From positions 1 to 64,000 of the forward strand of contig CAKOKQ010000008.1 in assembly GCA_934095825.1 (NCBI GenBank): a stretch of 64,000 nt of DNA, written 5' to 3'. Origin of the DNA: an uncultured Bacilli bacterium. GTDB lineage: Bacteria > Bacillota_I > Bacilli_A > RF39 > UBA660. Numbering within the stretch: the first letter of the stretch is position 1; every line of letters starts with the position of its first letter. The notes below the pieces were generated by a model. That model saw nothing but the letters and a program-made list of their open reading frames with translations. It ran no database searches and was not told the DNA's origin. Made by a program: the position numbers and the translations under genes. Positions 1-9,288 of the stretch are shown one piece after another.

Positions 1-29
1 TCTAGGGCTTTTTCAAATTTTAAAGTAAA

Positions 30-78
30 AAAAAGAAGCTAAGTAGAAATTATTCATTTCCACTCAGCCCCTTTTTTT
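30..78. terminator. Hairpin with T-tracts on both sides, likely terminator
   Basis: Arms at 38-50 and 56-68 with a 5-nt loop, flanked by an A-run on the left and CCC plus seven T on the right. Read on the minus strand the stem is continuous with two G-U pairs; on the plus strand the same two positions are A-C mismatches. It separates the gene at 223 from whatever lies left of the window. Confidence 0.55.
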
Positions 79-169
79 GCGTTAAACACTTTTAACTAAT
101 TTAGTAATTTTAATAAGATAATAAAAATTAATTATTTAAGACTAATTTCTTATGCCCTTTTAATAATTT

Positions 170-181
170 TTATGGTAAAAT
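170..181 (+). promoter_or_regulatory. Extended -10 promoter element for the helicase gene
   Basis: TATGGTAAAAT gives a TGG-TAAAAT extended -10 about 40 nt before the ATG at 223. The same TTTTTATGGTAAAAT string recurs before the gene at 57092, suggesting a common house-keeping promoter form. No convincing -35 is seen. Confidence 0.4.
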
Positions 182-222
182 AACTGACGATTTAGATTTA
201 TAAAACTTACTAGAAAGGTTAT

Positions 223-1788
223 ATGGATATTAAAATAGGTGGTTATCCATTAGATAAAGAACAATATAAAATAGCAACTTCTAACGATAAAGAACTACTA
301 GTAGTAGCAGGAGCTGGTTCAGGTAAAACTTTTACGATAGTGGGACGCATTTGGTATCTTATTAATGTAAAAAAAGTTAAACCAGAAGAAATATTATGTA
401 TTTCTTATACAAAAGATGCTAGTAATAGTTTAAAAAATAAACTTTTAAAAGAATTTGGTATTGATATGAATGTTTATACCTTTCATAAACTGGCTATTAA
501 TATTCTTCGGGATAAAAATATTGATTTTACTATAGCTAGCCCTGATCTTTTGGACCTATGTATTGAAGAGTATTTACGCATCGATATTTTAGAGTATCCA
601 GAACAATTAAAATATTTAAGATTTATTTTAAAAATTAATTGGCATAGTAGGGAAGAATATTTAAAAATTTTAGATGATAAAAAAGTCGAAATAGATAAAT
701 TTATTAAAATAGTATCAACATTTATAAAATTATATAAATGTAACGGGTATGAAATAAACTATTTTAAAGAAGTATTAGATAAGTTAAATAAGAAATTATT
801 AAAAAGAATTGATTGTTATTATATTTTAATTATCTTTAATATCTATGTAAAGTATAGTAAGTATTTAAGAGATAATAACGAGTTAGATTTTGATGATTTA
901 ATACTTGAAGCAACCAAAGTAGTTAATAAGAGTAAGTACATAAAAAAATTTAAATATATAATTATTGATGAATACCAAGATAGTTCGTATATTAGATTTA
1001 ATTTAATTAGAGAAATAGTAAATTGTAATGATAGTTACTTTATGGCAGTTGGTGATGATTTTCAGTCAATTTATAAATTTTCAGGTAGTGATATTGGTTT
1101 GTTTATTAATTTTCAAGATTATTTTAAAAAGGGTAAGATATTAAAAATTCAAACGACTTATCGAAATAGTCAAGAACTGGTTAATATTGCTGGGGATTTC
1201 ATTATGCAAAATAAAAAGCAGATAAAAAAAGAGATGAAGTCCAATAGTCATGTAGAAAAGCCCATAAAAATTGTTTATTTTGATAAAGAAATAGAAGATT
1301 TTTATAGATTGTGTTTATATTTAAAAAGAAATAATAAGTGTAACATTTTAGTATTAGGAAGAAATAATAATGATATTAAAAAGTATGTAGGAGATAATTT
1401 AGTACTTACTGAAGATAAAAGAATTATCTTAAAGAATAGAAAATTAGAAAATAAGATAGTAAACAATAAAAATACTAATAGAATGAATATAAGTTATATG
1501 ACCATGCACAGGTCAAAGGGACTAGAATGTGATGATATAATAATTATAAATCTTAAAGATGAGGCTTTGGGATTTCCTTCGAAAATTGAGCAAGATAAGA
1601 TTTTAGAATATATTAGAAAAGATACAAAAAAAGACTTCTTAGATGAAGAAAGAAGACTATTTTATGTAGCACTGACACGCGCTAAGAAAAATGTTTATTT
1701 ATTTACCCCTCGAAAAAAAGCTTCTATTTTTGTTAAAGAGTTACTAAAAAAATATAAAAATGATATTGAAATAATTAAAAGATATTAG
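223..1788 (+). CDS. UvrD/Rep-family helicase, DNA helicase IV (HelD)-like
   Basis: Superfamily 1 ATP-dependent 3'-5' DNA helicase of 521 aa. Visible motifs are Q-like LDKEQ at the N-terminus, Walker A GAGSGKT (about residues 30-36), Walker B DEYQD (about 248-252), motif III GDDFQSIYKFSGSD, motif IV TYRNSQEL, motif V MTMHRSKGLE and motif VI FYVALTRAKK. GDDFQSIYKFSGSD and the overall layout resemble helicase IV more than UvrD or PcrA, which are longer; the protein lacks the N-terminal extension of E. coli HelD and has reduced 1B/2B regions. The start at 223 is preceded by AAAGG. It stands alone, convergent with the pseudopilin operon. The family assignment is secure; the exact cellular role is inferred. 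Confidence 0.85.
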   Translation: MDIKIGGYPLDKEQYKIATSNDKELLVVAGAGSGKTFTIVGRIWYLINVKKVKPEEILCISYTKDASNSLKNKLLKEFGIDMNVYTFHKLAINILRDKNIDFTIASPDLLDLCIEEYLRIDILEYPEQLKYLRFILKINWHSREEYLKILDDKKVEIDKFIKIVSTFIKLYKCNGYEINYFKEVLDKLNKKLLKRIDCYYILIIFNIYVKYSKYLRDNNELDFDDLILEATKVVNKSKYIKKFKYIIIDEYQDSSYIRFNLIREIVNCNDSYFMAVGDDFQSIYKFSGSDIGLFINFQDYFKKGKILKIQTTYRNSQELVNIAGDFIMQNKKQIKKEMKSNSHVEKPIKIVYFDKEIEDFYRLCLYLKRNNKCNILVLGRNNNDIKKYVGDNLVLTEDKRIILKNRKLENKIVNNKNTNRMNISYMTMHRSKGLECDDIIIINLKDEALGFPSKIEQDKILEYIRKDTKKDFLDEERRLFYVALTRAKKNVYLFTPRKKASIFVKELLKKYKNDIEIIKRY

Positions 1789-1804
1789 AAAATAAATTTA
1801 TAAA

Positions 1805-2365
1805 TTAACACCCTTCGCAAGTAAATCTCCCCGTAGTACTTAAGGCTGTTATTTCTATATCAAACTTGTTTTTAGCGGCAGCATCAACGCCAGTTACAGG
1901 AATATGAATAGTTAGTAAAGATGGAGTTTGATAACCATTAGAATTATTAACATATTTAACAACAATTCTATTAGTATCATAAGTACCATAATTCAAATCC
2001 CATTTTTCCATTGAATGTGTATTATTACTTAAATTATAAGTACCATATGCTATATAACTTCCTGTTACATATAAAGTTTTGACAGTATTATCTTTAAAAT
2101 AAAATTGATAACATCTTTTACTAGTAGCATTGGCGGACTGATTACATTCCTTTTTGAATTTTACTAAATAATTATCACTGTTAATTAAATCAGCTTCAAT
2201 AACATTAATGAAAGAAGCTCTCGTAAGGCTATCTTCGTTTCTTCGGTTACTTAAAATACCTTCATTTTTTAAATCAGATAGTAAATTAACAATAAAAATC
2301 ATGACAATGGATATTAGGACTAGACTAACTAAAACTTCCATTAAAGTCATACCTTTCTTATTCAT
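1805..2365 (-). CDS. Type IV pilin-like (pseudopilin) protein
   Basis: 186 aa. The N-terminus MNKKGMTLMEVLVSL is a class III (prepilin) signal: short basic leader, Gly before the cleavage site, Glu at +5 and one hydrophobic helix (about residues 7-28). The remainder is a soluble domain with few recognisable features and a C-terminal Cys pair (CEGC). I chose the ATG at 2365 and not the earlier in-frame ATG because a perfect GGAGGT (2371-2376) lies 5 nt upstream. The upstream pseudopilin gene stops one base before this start, so the two are translationally linked. Likely a minor pilin or pseudopilin of a competence (ComG-type) or type II-like pilus; no other pilus genes are in the window. Confidence 0.75.
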   Translation of the reverse strand: MNKKGMTLMEVLVSLVLISIVMIFIVNLLSDLKNEGILSNRRNEDSLTRASFINVIEADLINSDNYLVKFKKECNQSANATSKRCYQFYFKDNTVKTLYVTGSYIAYGTYNLSNNTHSMEKWDLNYGTYDTNRIVVKYVNNSNGYQTPSLLTIHIPVTGVDAAAKNKFDIEITALSTTGRFTCEGC

Positions 2366-2366
2366 C

Positions 2367-3071
2367 TTAGACCTCCGCATATAATTTAACATTGTTAAAA
2401 TAACTTTTGGTAACTTGACGATAACATCTATTGTTTTCTAAAATATAACGGTTTGGACAAGTACCATCTTTTTGCTTATTTCTAGACTTAGAATAATCAG
2501 TATAAGTATCTTGATATTCAACAATTAAACGATAACCATCATCAGTACCTGATAAAGTTCTGATATAAAGATAGGCATTAGTATTTTGAATATTATTTAA
2601 ATTCTCCATAGTAGTCGTATTTTTACAATCATTACGCCCATTTTTATTAATACATTGTTTTAAATCATTGACATTATAATAAGTAATATACATATTAACA
2701 ACATTTAATTCATTTTGACTAGTACTTCTACTTAAAGTTTTACTACTAAATACCTCTTTATTTTTTTCAATGGGGTCCTCCTGATTATTGACTGTTAAAG
2801 TATATAAAATACTATCAAGAGGATTAAATCGAACAATTTTTTGATTAGCATCAACTAAATAAGTCTTTATATATTTACTAATATTTAAAGAAGCTAGGTA
2901 ATCTTCAATTAAATAAGTACGGTAAAGATAACTTGTGTCATCAAACATAGCTCTTCTTTTTTCATTTAGTAAGACACGAGAAAAAGTTATATAAATTGTT
3001 AGTAATGATGTGGTTAAAATTGTCATTACCATTATTGTTTCTACAAACATAAATCCTTTTCTATTCTTCAT
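2367..3071 (-). CDS. Type IV pilin-like (pseudopilin) protein
   Basis: 234 aa. It starts MKNRKGFMFVETIMVM, a prepilin-peptidase-type signal (basic residues, KGF, Glu at +5, hydrophobic helix about residues 8-28). The C-terminal part carries four Cys in two groups that could form disulphides outside the membrane. AAGGAC lies before the ATG. It is the first gene of a two-gene operon with the pseudopilin at 1805-2365. Probably assembled at the membrane after cleavage by a prepilin peptidase encoded elsewhere. Which pilus system it belongs to cannot be told from sequence. Confidence 0.75.
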   Translation of the reverse strand: MKNRKGFMFVETIMVMTILTTSLLTIYITFSRVLLNEKRRAMFDDTSYLYRTYLIEDYLASLNISKYIKTYLVDANQKIVRFNPLDSILYTLTVNNQEDPIEKNKEVFSSKTLSRSTSQNELNVVNMYITYYNVNDLKQCINKNGRNDCKNTTTMENLNNIQNTNAYLYIRTLSGTDDGYRLIVEYQDTYTDYSKSRNKQKDGTCPNRYILENNRCYRQVTKSYFNNVKLYAEV

Positions 3072-3241
3072 AAATCGTCCTTATCTTCTAACAATAGAAT
3101 AGCATATTTTTAATAAAAATAAAAGTAAGTATATTTTAGGAGTTAAAGATGGTTTATTTAATTATTTTTATTTAATTATCAGGTTTCGTTAATCATTTAT
3201 TTAAAGATGTGTTATTATTATAATGGAAAGGATAAGAAGTA

Positions 3242-4255
3242 ATGAAGAAAAGTAGTAAAATTGTAATTATTGTTTTAATAATTATTGTAACATTTAGCTT
3301 AGGTACAGTTGGTGGTTATTTGCTATTTAAGAATAAATATGATGGCATTAAAAACAATACTGAAGTTAATGATACTAATAAAAATAATGGTTTAGATAAG
3401 AATAATGAATCTAATAACAATAACAATTCAAATAACAATAAAAACAATAATAGTAATTCAAATAACGCTAGTGGAAATACTATTAAAGAAGAAAGTTTAA
3501 GTTTAAACGATAGTACAGTTACCAAATTATTTGATCGTAAAACTAATTTTCATACCACTAACAAAGTTACTTATAATACATTAAGTGACCAATGGAAGCT
3601 TGGTGCTGATTTAAATGGATTAACTAGAAAAAGTTTTTCTAATTTAAGTTATAAAGATGTTTGTGCCAAATTAAAGAATAGTGGTAGTGCTAGTTTAAGT
3701 TCAGCTTATAACGAATGTATAAATATGGGTGGTAAAAATGCTAGCAGTGGTGATCTAGTTGGTTATTACGATTTAGAAGAAGTTAGAAAAAATAATATTA
3801 AGTTCTTTAACGAAAGCAGTAATTTACCTAAAAAATATAGTTATGTTAATAGTACTTCATTAAAAACTGATGATAGTTGTGGACAAGTAGTATTAAGTAA
3901 TAATACTTATCTTAGCTATGATTCTAGTTGTGGTTACGGCGGACTTGATTCCCTTACTAAAAAGACTTTAGTAAAAGCTGTAAAGTATGGTGATGAATTA
4001 TATATTTATGATAAGTTCATTGTTGGAGTTGCCGGTAATAGTCAAAATGATTATGTAAGTTATGATTTTTATAGTGATGATGACCTTACTAATAAAGTAA
4101 CAACTTATAATTTTAAAGAAACTGATGATGGTAATTATAGTATTGAAGTTAATGATATACTAAAATACATGAAGAGTTTTAAACATACTTATAAGCTAAA
4201 TAGTAACGGTAACTATTATTGGGTATCTAGTGAACCTGTAAATAGTATTAATTAA
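3242..4255 (+). CDS. Membrane-anchored extracellular protein with Asn-rich linker, unknown function
   Basis: 337 aa. One N-terminal transmembrane segment (about residues 7-28) without a lipobox or clear cleavage site, then an Asn/Ser/Lys-rich low-complexity stretch (about 38-80), then a roughly 250-aa extracellular domain rich in Ser, Tyr and Asn with several Cys. The domain is not recognised. GGAAAGGAT (3225-3233) is the ribosome-binding site, 8 nt before the ATG. A bidirectional terminator follows directly. It is monocistronic and divergent from the pseudopilin operon, so a shared surface role is possible but unproven. Confidence 0.7.
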   Translation: MKKSSKIVIIVLIIIVTFSLGTVGGYLLFKNKYDGIKNNTEVNDTNKNNGLDKNNESNNNNNSNNNKNNNSNSNNASGNTIKEESLSLNDSTVTKLFDRKTNFHTTNKVTYNTLSDQWKLGADLNGLTRKSFSNLSYKDVCAKLKNSGSASLSSAYNECINMGGKNASSGDLVGYYDLEEVRKNNIKFFNESSNLPKKYSYVNSTSLKTDDSCGQVVLSNNTYLSYDSSCGYGGLDSLTKKTLVKAVKYGDELYIYDKFIVGVAGNSQNDYVSYDFYSDDDLTNKVTTYNFKETDDGNYSIEVNDILKYMKSFKHTYKLNSNGNYYWVSSEPVNSIN

Positions 4256-4293
4256 CAAAAAATATCTATTCAATTGTGAGTAGATATTTTTTG
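4256..4293. terminator. Bidirectional intrinsic terminator
   Basis: Arms 4262-4272 and 4277-4287 form an 11-bp stem with loop ATTG, flanked by A6 on the left and T5 on the right. It serves the surface-protein gene (plus) and the P-type ATPase gene (minus), which converge here. Confidence 0.85.
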
Positions 4294-4296
4294 ATA

Positions 4297-6798
4297 TTAT
4301 AATTTTTTACTATCTTTAGAAATTAATAATTTTCTTAACCAGTCAAAAGGAATAACACTTAAAGATAGTAAAATAACAAATAGAAGTTCTTTAACAGTAA
4401 GACCATAAGTTCTAAATAAATCGCCACCATAGTAAATCAAGTAAATTTGGACCATGGTAATACCAACAAAAATGAAGATAAATGGTTTGTTTTTACTGAT
4501 GTTAGCTAAAATATTTAGACGAGTTGTTCTAGCATTTAAGGCATTGAAAAGAGCAGAGAAAATGAAGAAAGCAAAATAAGCCGTATAAAGATAACGATAA
4601 TCATTAGAATAACGAATAAAATTGTAGACAAAGTTAGATTTTAAGAAGAAGATACCGAGGAAGGAAGTGTAAAGACCAGTAAATAAGATTTCTTTAAACA
4701 TGTAACTATTGATAATAGGAACATCTTTAGTTTTAGGAGCTTCTAACATATATTCTTCAAGAGGAGGCTCACTAGCAAAGGCGATACCGGCTAAAGTATC
4801 CATAATCATATTTATCCAAAGCATCTGAATGACTGTAACAGGGGTTGTAATATCAAAAATAGGTCCTAAAATAGCCATTAACATAGCGCAGATATTGACT
4901 GTTAATTGGAAAATAATAAACTTACGAATACTTTTAAAAATGGTTCGACCGAAAAGAATAGCTTTAGTAATCGATTTTATGTTATCGTCTAAAATAATAA
5001 TATCACTGGCTTCTTTGGCAACTTCAGTTCCCGAACCCATAGCAAATCCCACATCAGCAGCCTTTAATGCTCCCGCATCGTTTATGCCATCACCAGTCAT
5101 GCCGACTACTAAATCCATATTTTGAAGTATTTTAACCATACGACTTTTATCTTTGGGGAGAGCTCTAGCAATAACTTTTATCCGACTATAAAGAGAATTA
5201 ATTTCTTCATCAGATAAACTATTAAACTCTTTACTGGTTAAAGCTAAGTCATTTTTACTAGTTATAATACCCGATTCTTTAGCAATTGAAGTAGCCGTAT
5301 CAATATTATCACCCGTAATCATAATGACATTAATACCAGCGTTATGTAAAATATTAATTGAAGGAGAAGTCGTTTTGCGAATAGTATCTTTAATTATTAG
5401 ATATCCAAGATATGTATGCGAGGCACTGTGTTTATCTTTAGAAGTTAAGAAAATAATACGCGAACCCGTTTTGGCTTCATTATCAATATTCTTACTTATC
5501 GCTTCTTTATTTAAAAGGACTTTCTTATTACCACTACTGTCTAAATAATATAGACACTTGTCTAATAAAACTTCTTTAGCGCCTTTAAAATAAGTTACTT
5601 CATTATCAAGAGTTACAGAACTATATTTATCTTTACTATCAAATAATTTTTTAGAAAGAATTTTATGTTTAGAATATGGTTTATTAATATATTGTAAAAT
5701 AGCTTTATCAGTTTGGTTACCACCAGTTATTTCATTATTAGCATTAAAGAAGGATGAATTATTATAAAAAAGGTTATTAGCAACTTCTAGCTGTAACTTA
5801 GAAGAAAGACAAGAAAAATCAGTAACTTTTTGATTTAATGGGGTAACAAAGGTTGTAACTTTAAGATTACCTTCGGTTAAAGTGCCAGTCTTATCAGTTA
5901 AAAGACAATTTATATTGCCACTGGTTTCAATACCAATGAGTTTACGCACTAGGACATTATCTTTTAACATTCTTTTCATATTGGAAGATAAAACTAAAGT
6001 TACCATAAGAGGTAAACCTTCGGGGACAGTAACCACAATCACGGTCATACTTAAAGTTAGGGAGTAAAGAATATTATTAATGCTAAAATTCTTGGTTGTT
6101 AATAGATAAACAATAGCAACAATTAAAGCGCCAACATAACCGAAGATACTTATTATTTTAGCCAGATGAGTAAGTCGGGTTTTTAAAGGGCTGATAGTTG
6201 GCGGAATTTGAATATCTTTGGCTAGACCCCCAATTAAAGTGTTATCGCCAACCTTATCAACTTTCATTTTAGCTTCGCCCTCATAACAAATAGTAGAAGA
6301 GTAAACATACTCCCCCCGCGTCTTTTCTTTATCTTTAGTTTCCCCGTTGATACTTGCTTCATTTACCGATATTGTTCCTTCAACAATATAGCCATCAGCG
6401 GGAATAGAATTACCACTAGAAAGGAGAATGATATCTCCAACTACAACATCGGTAATGCTGATGGTTTCAAGTTTACCATTTCGCAAAACATTGCATTTCT
6501 TTTTACTAGCTTCTGCTTCTAGACGATTAAAGGCTTCCTCGCTACCGTATTCAGCAAAGGAACCAATGGTAGAAGCTAGAATTATGGCAATCAAAATACC
6601 AATAGTTTCAAACCAATCATTATTCTTAAATAAAAAAACAATCTTAAATGCTAAGACAATAATTAGAATTTTAATGATTGGATCACCTAAAGACTCCAAG
6701 ATAAGAGAGAAGAGAGTTCTCTTTTTAACTTTTGTTAAAGTATTACTGCCGTATTTATTACGACTTTGGATAACTTCTTTATTTGTTAAACCGTTCAT
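4297..6798 (-). CDS. Cation-transporting P-type ATPase, calcium type (P2)
   Basis: About 833 aa. It shows the P2 ATPase order: N-terminal cation-ATPase domain (GLTNKEV start), actuator loop with GDI and NGETKDKEK (TGES position), VPEGLPL in M4, phosphorylation motif DKTGTLT (about residue 300), TGDN, and the hinge TGDGINDAGALKAADVGFAMG. The C-terminal membrane domain resembles SERCA/PMCA-type pumps with WINMIMDTLAGIAFA. Ca2+ export (or Mn2+) from the cytoplasm is the family role; the ion is inferred. Two ATGs are possible, 6810 and 6798. I chose 6798 because GGGTG precedes it at normal spacing, the same arrangement as the start at 62186. Confidence 0.92.
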   Translation of the reverse strand: MNGLTNKEVIQSRNKYGSNTLTKVKKRTLFSLILESLGDPIIKILIIVLAFKIVFLFKNNDWFETIGILIAIILASTIGSFAEYGSEEAFNRLEAEASKKKCNVLRNGKLETISITDVVVGDIILLSSGNSIPADGYIVEGTISVNEASINGETKDKEKTRGEYVYSSTICYEGEAKMKVDKVGDNTLIGGLAKDIQIPPTISPLKTRLTHLAKIISIFGYVGALIVAIVYLLTTKNFSINNILYSLTLSMTVIVVTVPEGLPLMVTLVLSSNMKRMLKDNVLVRKLIGIETSGNINCLLTDKTGTLTEGNLKVTTFVTPLNQKVTDFSCLSSKLQLEVANNLFYNNSSFFNANNEITGGNQTDKAILQYINKPYSKHKILSKKLFDSKDKYSSVTLDNEVTYFKGAKEVLLDKCLYYLDSSGNKKVLLNKEAISKNIDNEAKTGSRIIFLTSKDKHSASHTYLGYLIIKDTIRKTTSPSINILHNAGINVIMITGDNIDTATSIAKESGIITSKNDLALTSKEFNSLSDEEINSLYSRIKVIARALPKDKSRMVKILQNMDLVVGMTGDGINDAGALKAADVGFAMGSGTEVAKEASDIIILDDNIKSITKAILFGRTIFKSIRKFIIFQLTVNICAMLMAILGPIFDITTPVTVIQMLWINMIMDTLAGIAFASEPPLEEYMLEAPKTKDVPIINSYMFKEILFTGLYTSFLGIFFLKSNFVYNFIRYSNDYRYLYTAYFAFFIFSALFNALNARTTRLNILANISKNKPFIFIFVGITMVQIYLIYYGGDLFRTYGLTVKELLFVILLSLSVIPFDWLRKLLISKDSKKL

Positions 6799-6841
6799 AC
6801 ACGCACCCATTTAATAGTATGAATTTCCAAAGTCAGATATG

Positions 6842-6912
6842 AAAAAAGAGTAAACTTAGTATTTAAGTAAAACGAAGGAAATAGGAATTACTTACTTTCT
6901 AGTTACTCTTAT
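6842..6912 (-). terminator. Long imperfect hairpin with T-tract before the ATPase gene
   Basis: On the minus strand AAGAGTAA (6911-6904) pairs with TTACTCTT (6853-6846), followed by TTTTTT. Inside, further short arms (CTAG with CTAAG, TAAGTA with TACTTA) extend the stem with internal loops. It could terminate the gene at 6916-7554 or act as a 5' leader attenuator of the ATPase gene. No known riboswitch motif is visible. Confidence 0.5.
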
Positions 6913-6915
6913 TTA

Positions 6916-7554
6916 TTAAGACATAAATTTTTCAAAACAAATTTTTAGTTTTTTAATAATATTATCGACATTGATAGCATTAGATTGGGTATATTTATTT
7001 AAAAGCCATTTAGGAATATCACTTTGTTTTAGATAAATACTTTGTAATAAGTTTTCCATTTGGACTTTATTCTCGGCATTAACATTTTTTTGAAATTCTA
7101 ATGGAATAACTACCATATTACCACTAGTTTGCCTAATTTTAAGGCTTTCTTGGGTTATTTGAATATTACAAGATTTAGTTGTATCAATTAACTTAAGAGG
7201 TTGCATTGTAATATAATCCTTAATAGCAAATAACTTGTTAAATAATTGAGTTAAATGATTAGTAGCATTAAAGATATTAATTTTTAATTCTTTATTAGTA
7301 GATTTCCAGATAAAAGCCTTTTCTTTTTGCGTAATTGTTAATTCTTGCCAAGAGTAGTAATCCCCTATATCTTCATAATTTTTAATATAGAGGCTAATCT
7401 CTTTTTTGGATAAATTAACTTTCTTAAAAAGAATGGTTTCTAGTTCTAAATCTTGGGCTAATTTTTTAGCATAATCTTTATAAATATTATCTTTTTCTTG
7501 GGATAAGCTTAGTATTGTATTATATACTTCGTATAAACTAATTGTATTTTCCAT
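6916..7554 (-). CDS. Hypothetical cytoplasmic protein
   Basis: 212 aa, no signal peptide or membrane segment, rich in Lys, Asn and Ile, predicted mostly helical at the N-terminus. I do not recognise a family. AAAGGAA lies 6 nt before the ATG, so translation from 7554 is credible. It sits between the CarD-like gene and the ATPase gene, all on the minus strand, but with 170 bp to the first and a terminator-like hairpin before the second, so an operon is uncertain. Confidence 0.6.
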   Translation of the reverse strand: MENTISLYEVYNTILSLSQEKDNIYKDYAKKLAQDLELETILFKKVNLSKKEISLYIKNYEDIGDYYSWQELTITQKEKAFIWKSTNKELKINIFNATNHLTQLFNKLFAIKDYITMQPLKLIDTTKSCNIQITQESLKIRQTSGNMVVIPLEFQKNVNAENKVQMENLLQSIYLKQSDIPKWLLNKYTQSNAINVDNIIKKLKICFEKFMS

Positions 7555-7724
7555 AATGTTCCTTTTAATTTATGTATGTTTATTCTTCTATATAAAATTT
7601 ATTAATTTAGGGAATGTCTTATTACTTATTTTACTTTTAGAAGCGCTAGTTAAGGCTACTTTAATAAAATTTATATATAAGTAATTTTTATCATATCACA
7701 AGTAAAAAGCGTTTTGGGTGAAAT

Positions 7725-8216
7725 TTATTTTAAGTCAACTATATTTGTTAATTTATTGAAAACTAGTTCTTTAGCAGCCTCATAACTGATATTCATAGCA
7801 TAAGCAATTTCATTAAATAAGAATTGTTCAGCTAATTCTTGATAATTAGTATCTTTATCACTTAAGTGTTTATGATTATTTTTTCTTATCTCGTTACGAA
7901 TATAAGTGGTTTTAATAATTTTAATTAAATCTTCAATAGTGGTACCTTGTAAAAGAGTTTTATATTGTTCTTCTAAATTACGCTCATTAATATCTAGGGT
8001 TGGAATATTATTAATATTATCCAAAGTCGTAGTTATTTCTTCAAAAGTGGCAAGCGGCCTTAGTAATTGATGTTCTTGCGATACGGGTATACTTACTCTT
8101 AAAGTAGAATCTTCTTTATTTTCTAAAGTATAATAGTCTTGATTATTAATCTTTTTGAAGTCTTTTACAACACACACCTCTCTTTTATAGACGACATATT
8201 CATTAATTTTATACAT
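7725..8216 (-). CDS. CarD-family transcriptional regulator
   Basis: 163 aa. The N-terminal 60 residues (MYKINEYVVYKREVC, then a beta-rich segment ending in LRPL) match the CarD/CdnL/TRCF RNA-polymerase-interacting domain; the C-terminal 100 residues are helical, with the EDLIKIIKTTYIRN region typical of firmicute CarD-like proteins. Such proteins bind the RNAP beta subunit and modulate initiation. The start is placed at 8216, not 8231, because GGAGGAA sits 8 nt upstream of 8216 and the earlier ATG overlaps that ribosome-binding site. Divergent from the metallo-hydrolase gene. Confidence 0.85.
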   Translation of the reverse strand: MYKINEYVVYKREVCVVKDFKKINNQDYYTLENKEDSTLRVSIPVSQEHQLLRPLATFEEITTTLDNINNIPTLDINERNLEEQYKTLLQGTTIEDLIKIIKTTYIRNEIRKNNHKHLSDKDTNYQELAEQFLFNEIAYAMNISYEAAKELVFNKLTNIVDLK

Positions 8217-8333
8217 TTGTAGTTCCTCCATAGATTTTCAAGTCTTATATTTATTATACCGTTTTTTAAGATTTTTTTCTAATCAAAATTTGGTTTTTTA
8301 AAGAAAATATGGTGCTTTTGGGATAATAAATGT

Positions 8334-8361
8334 TTGTTATTCTAATAAATTTTGATAAAAT
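8334..8361 (+). promoter_or_regulatory. Probable promoter of the metallo-hydrolase/DUF3006 operon
   Basis: TTGTTA (8334-8339), 16 bp, TAAAAT (8356-8361) preceded by TTTTGA. The same TTTTGATAAAAT block is the -10 of the promoter at 9558. Confidence 0.45.
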
Positions 8362-8383
8362 AAGTTAGGAAAGTAGGGTAGTT

Positions 8384-9286
8384 ATGGCAAAAAGAAAAAA
8401 TAATAAAAAATGGAATGAATTAATATATTTTTGTTTAGGCTTATTGGTTTTATTAGTGGGGTATTTTACAACTAATGCCGATAATACTTCGAGTAGTTAT
8501 GACAATAATACAAATAGTAGTACAAGTGAAGTCTTGGTGTATTTTATTGATGTTGGGCAAGCTGATGCAATTTATATTAAAGATGGCAATAGTAACATGA
8601 TGATTGATGCGGGTAACAATGCTGATGGGAAACTTTTGGTTAAGTATTTACAGTCTTTAAAGGTTGAAGAATTTAAATATGTAGTTGGAACTCATGCACA
8701 TGAAGACCATATTGGGGGAATGGACGATATTATTAACAATTTTAAAATAGATAATTTCTATATGCCAGAAGCCATTAGTACAAGTAAGACTTTTGAAGAT
8801 GTATTAGATGCCTTAGACAAAAATAAAGTTACTTTTCAGACCCCTAAGATTGGAGATAAATTTACTTTAGAAAATACTAATTTTGAAGTTTTAAGTATTG
8901 GTAATGATACTAGTGATTTAAATGATACTTCTTTAGTATTAAAAATGAGTTATAATAACACTTGTGTTTTGTTTATGGGTGATGCTTCAAGTAATGTTGA
9001 AAAGACTTTATTAGATAAAGATATAAATTGTCAAGTGCTAAAGGTCGGTCATCATGGCTCAAGATATTCAAGTAGTGATGAATTTATTAAAAAGGTAAAT
9101 CCCACTTATGGCATTATAATGGTTGGAGAAGGTAATAAATATGGACATCCAACTAAAAAGACTTTAGATATTCTAAATAAATATAAAGTTACTATTCATA
9201 GAACAGACGAAGAAGGTACTATCGTTATGCACTTAAAAGGTGATGATATTTCCTTTGAAAATATTAAGACAGAAACGAATGGTTAG
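8384..9286 (+). CDS. Secreted/membrane-anchored ComEC-type metallo-beta-lactamase hydrolase
   Basis: 300 aa. An N-terminal transmembrane anchor (about residues 12-28) is followed by a Ser/Asn/Thr linker and a metallo-beta-lactamase fold. Metal motif THAHEDHIGG (about residues 104-113) gives HxHxDH; later ligands lie in FMGDAS and KVGHHGS, and GHPTKK closes the domain. This arrangement is that of the C-terminal domain of ComEC/Rec2 and of stand-alone extracellular ComEC-like hydrolases, thought to act as nucleases or phosphodiesterases outside the membrane. No ComEC channel domain is present. The DUF3006 gene follows after 2 nt, a common pairing in clostridia and bacilli. Confidence 0.85.
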   Translation: MAKRKNNKKWNELIYFCLGLLVLLVGYFTTNADNTSSSYDNNTNSSTSEVLVYFIDVGQADAIYIKDGNSNMMIDAGNNADGKLLVKYLQSLKVEEFKYVVGTHAHEDHIGGMDDIINNFKIDNFYMPEAISTSKTFEDVLDALDKNKVTFQTPKIGDKFTLENTNFEVLSIGNDTSDLNDTSLVLKMSYNNTCVLFMGDASSNVEKTLLDKDINCQVLKVGHHGSRYSSSDEFIKKVNPTYGIIMVGEGNKYGHPTKKTLDILNKYKVTIHRTDEEGTIVMHLKGDDISFENIKTETNG

Positions 9287-9288
9287 TT

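Noticed and set aside
4829..5125. Plus-strand frames opposite the ATPase, murA, argS, mnmE and gyr genes
   Set aside because: They lie antisense to strongly conserved genes, lack ribosome-binding sites and show no recognisable domains.
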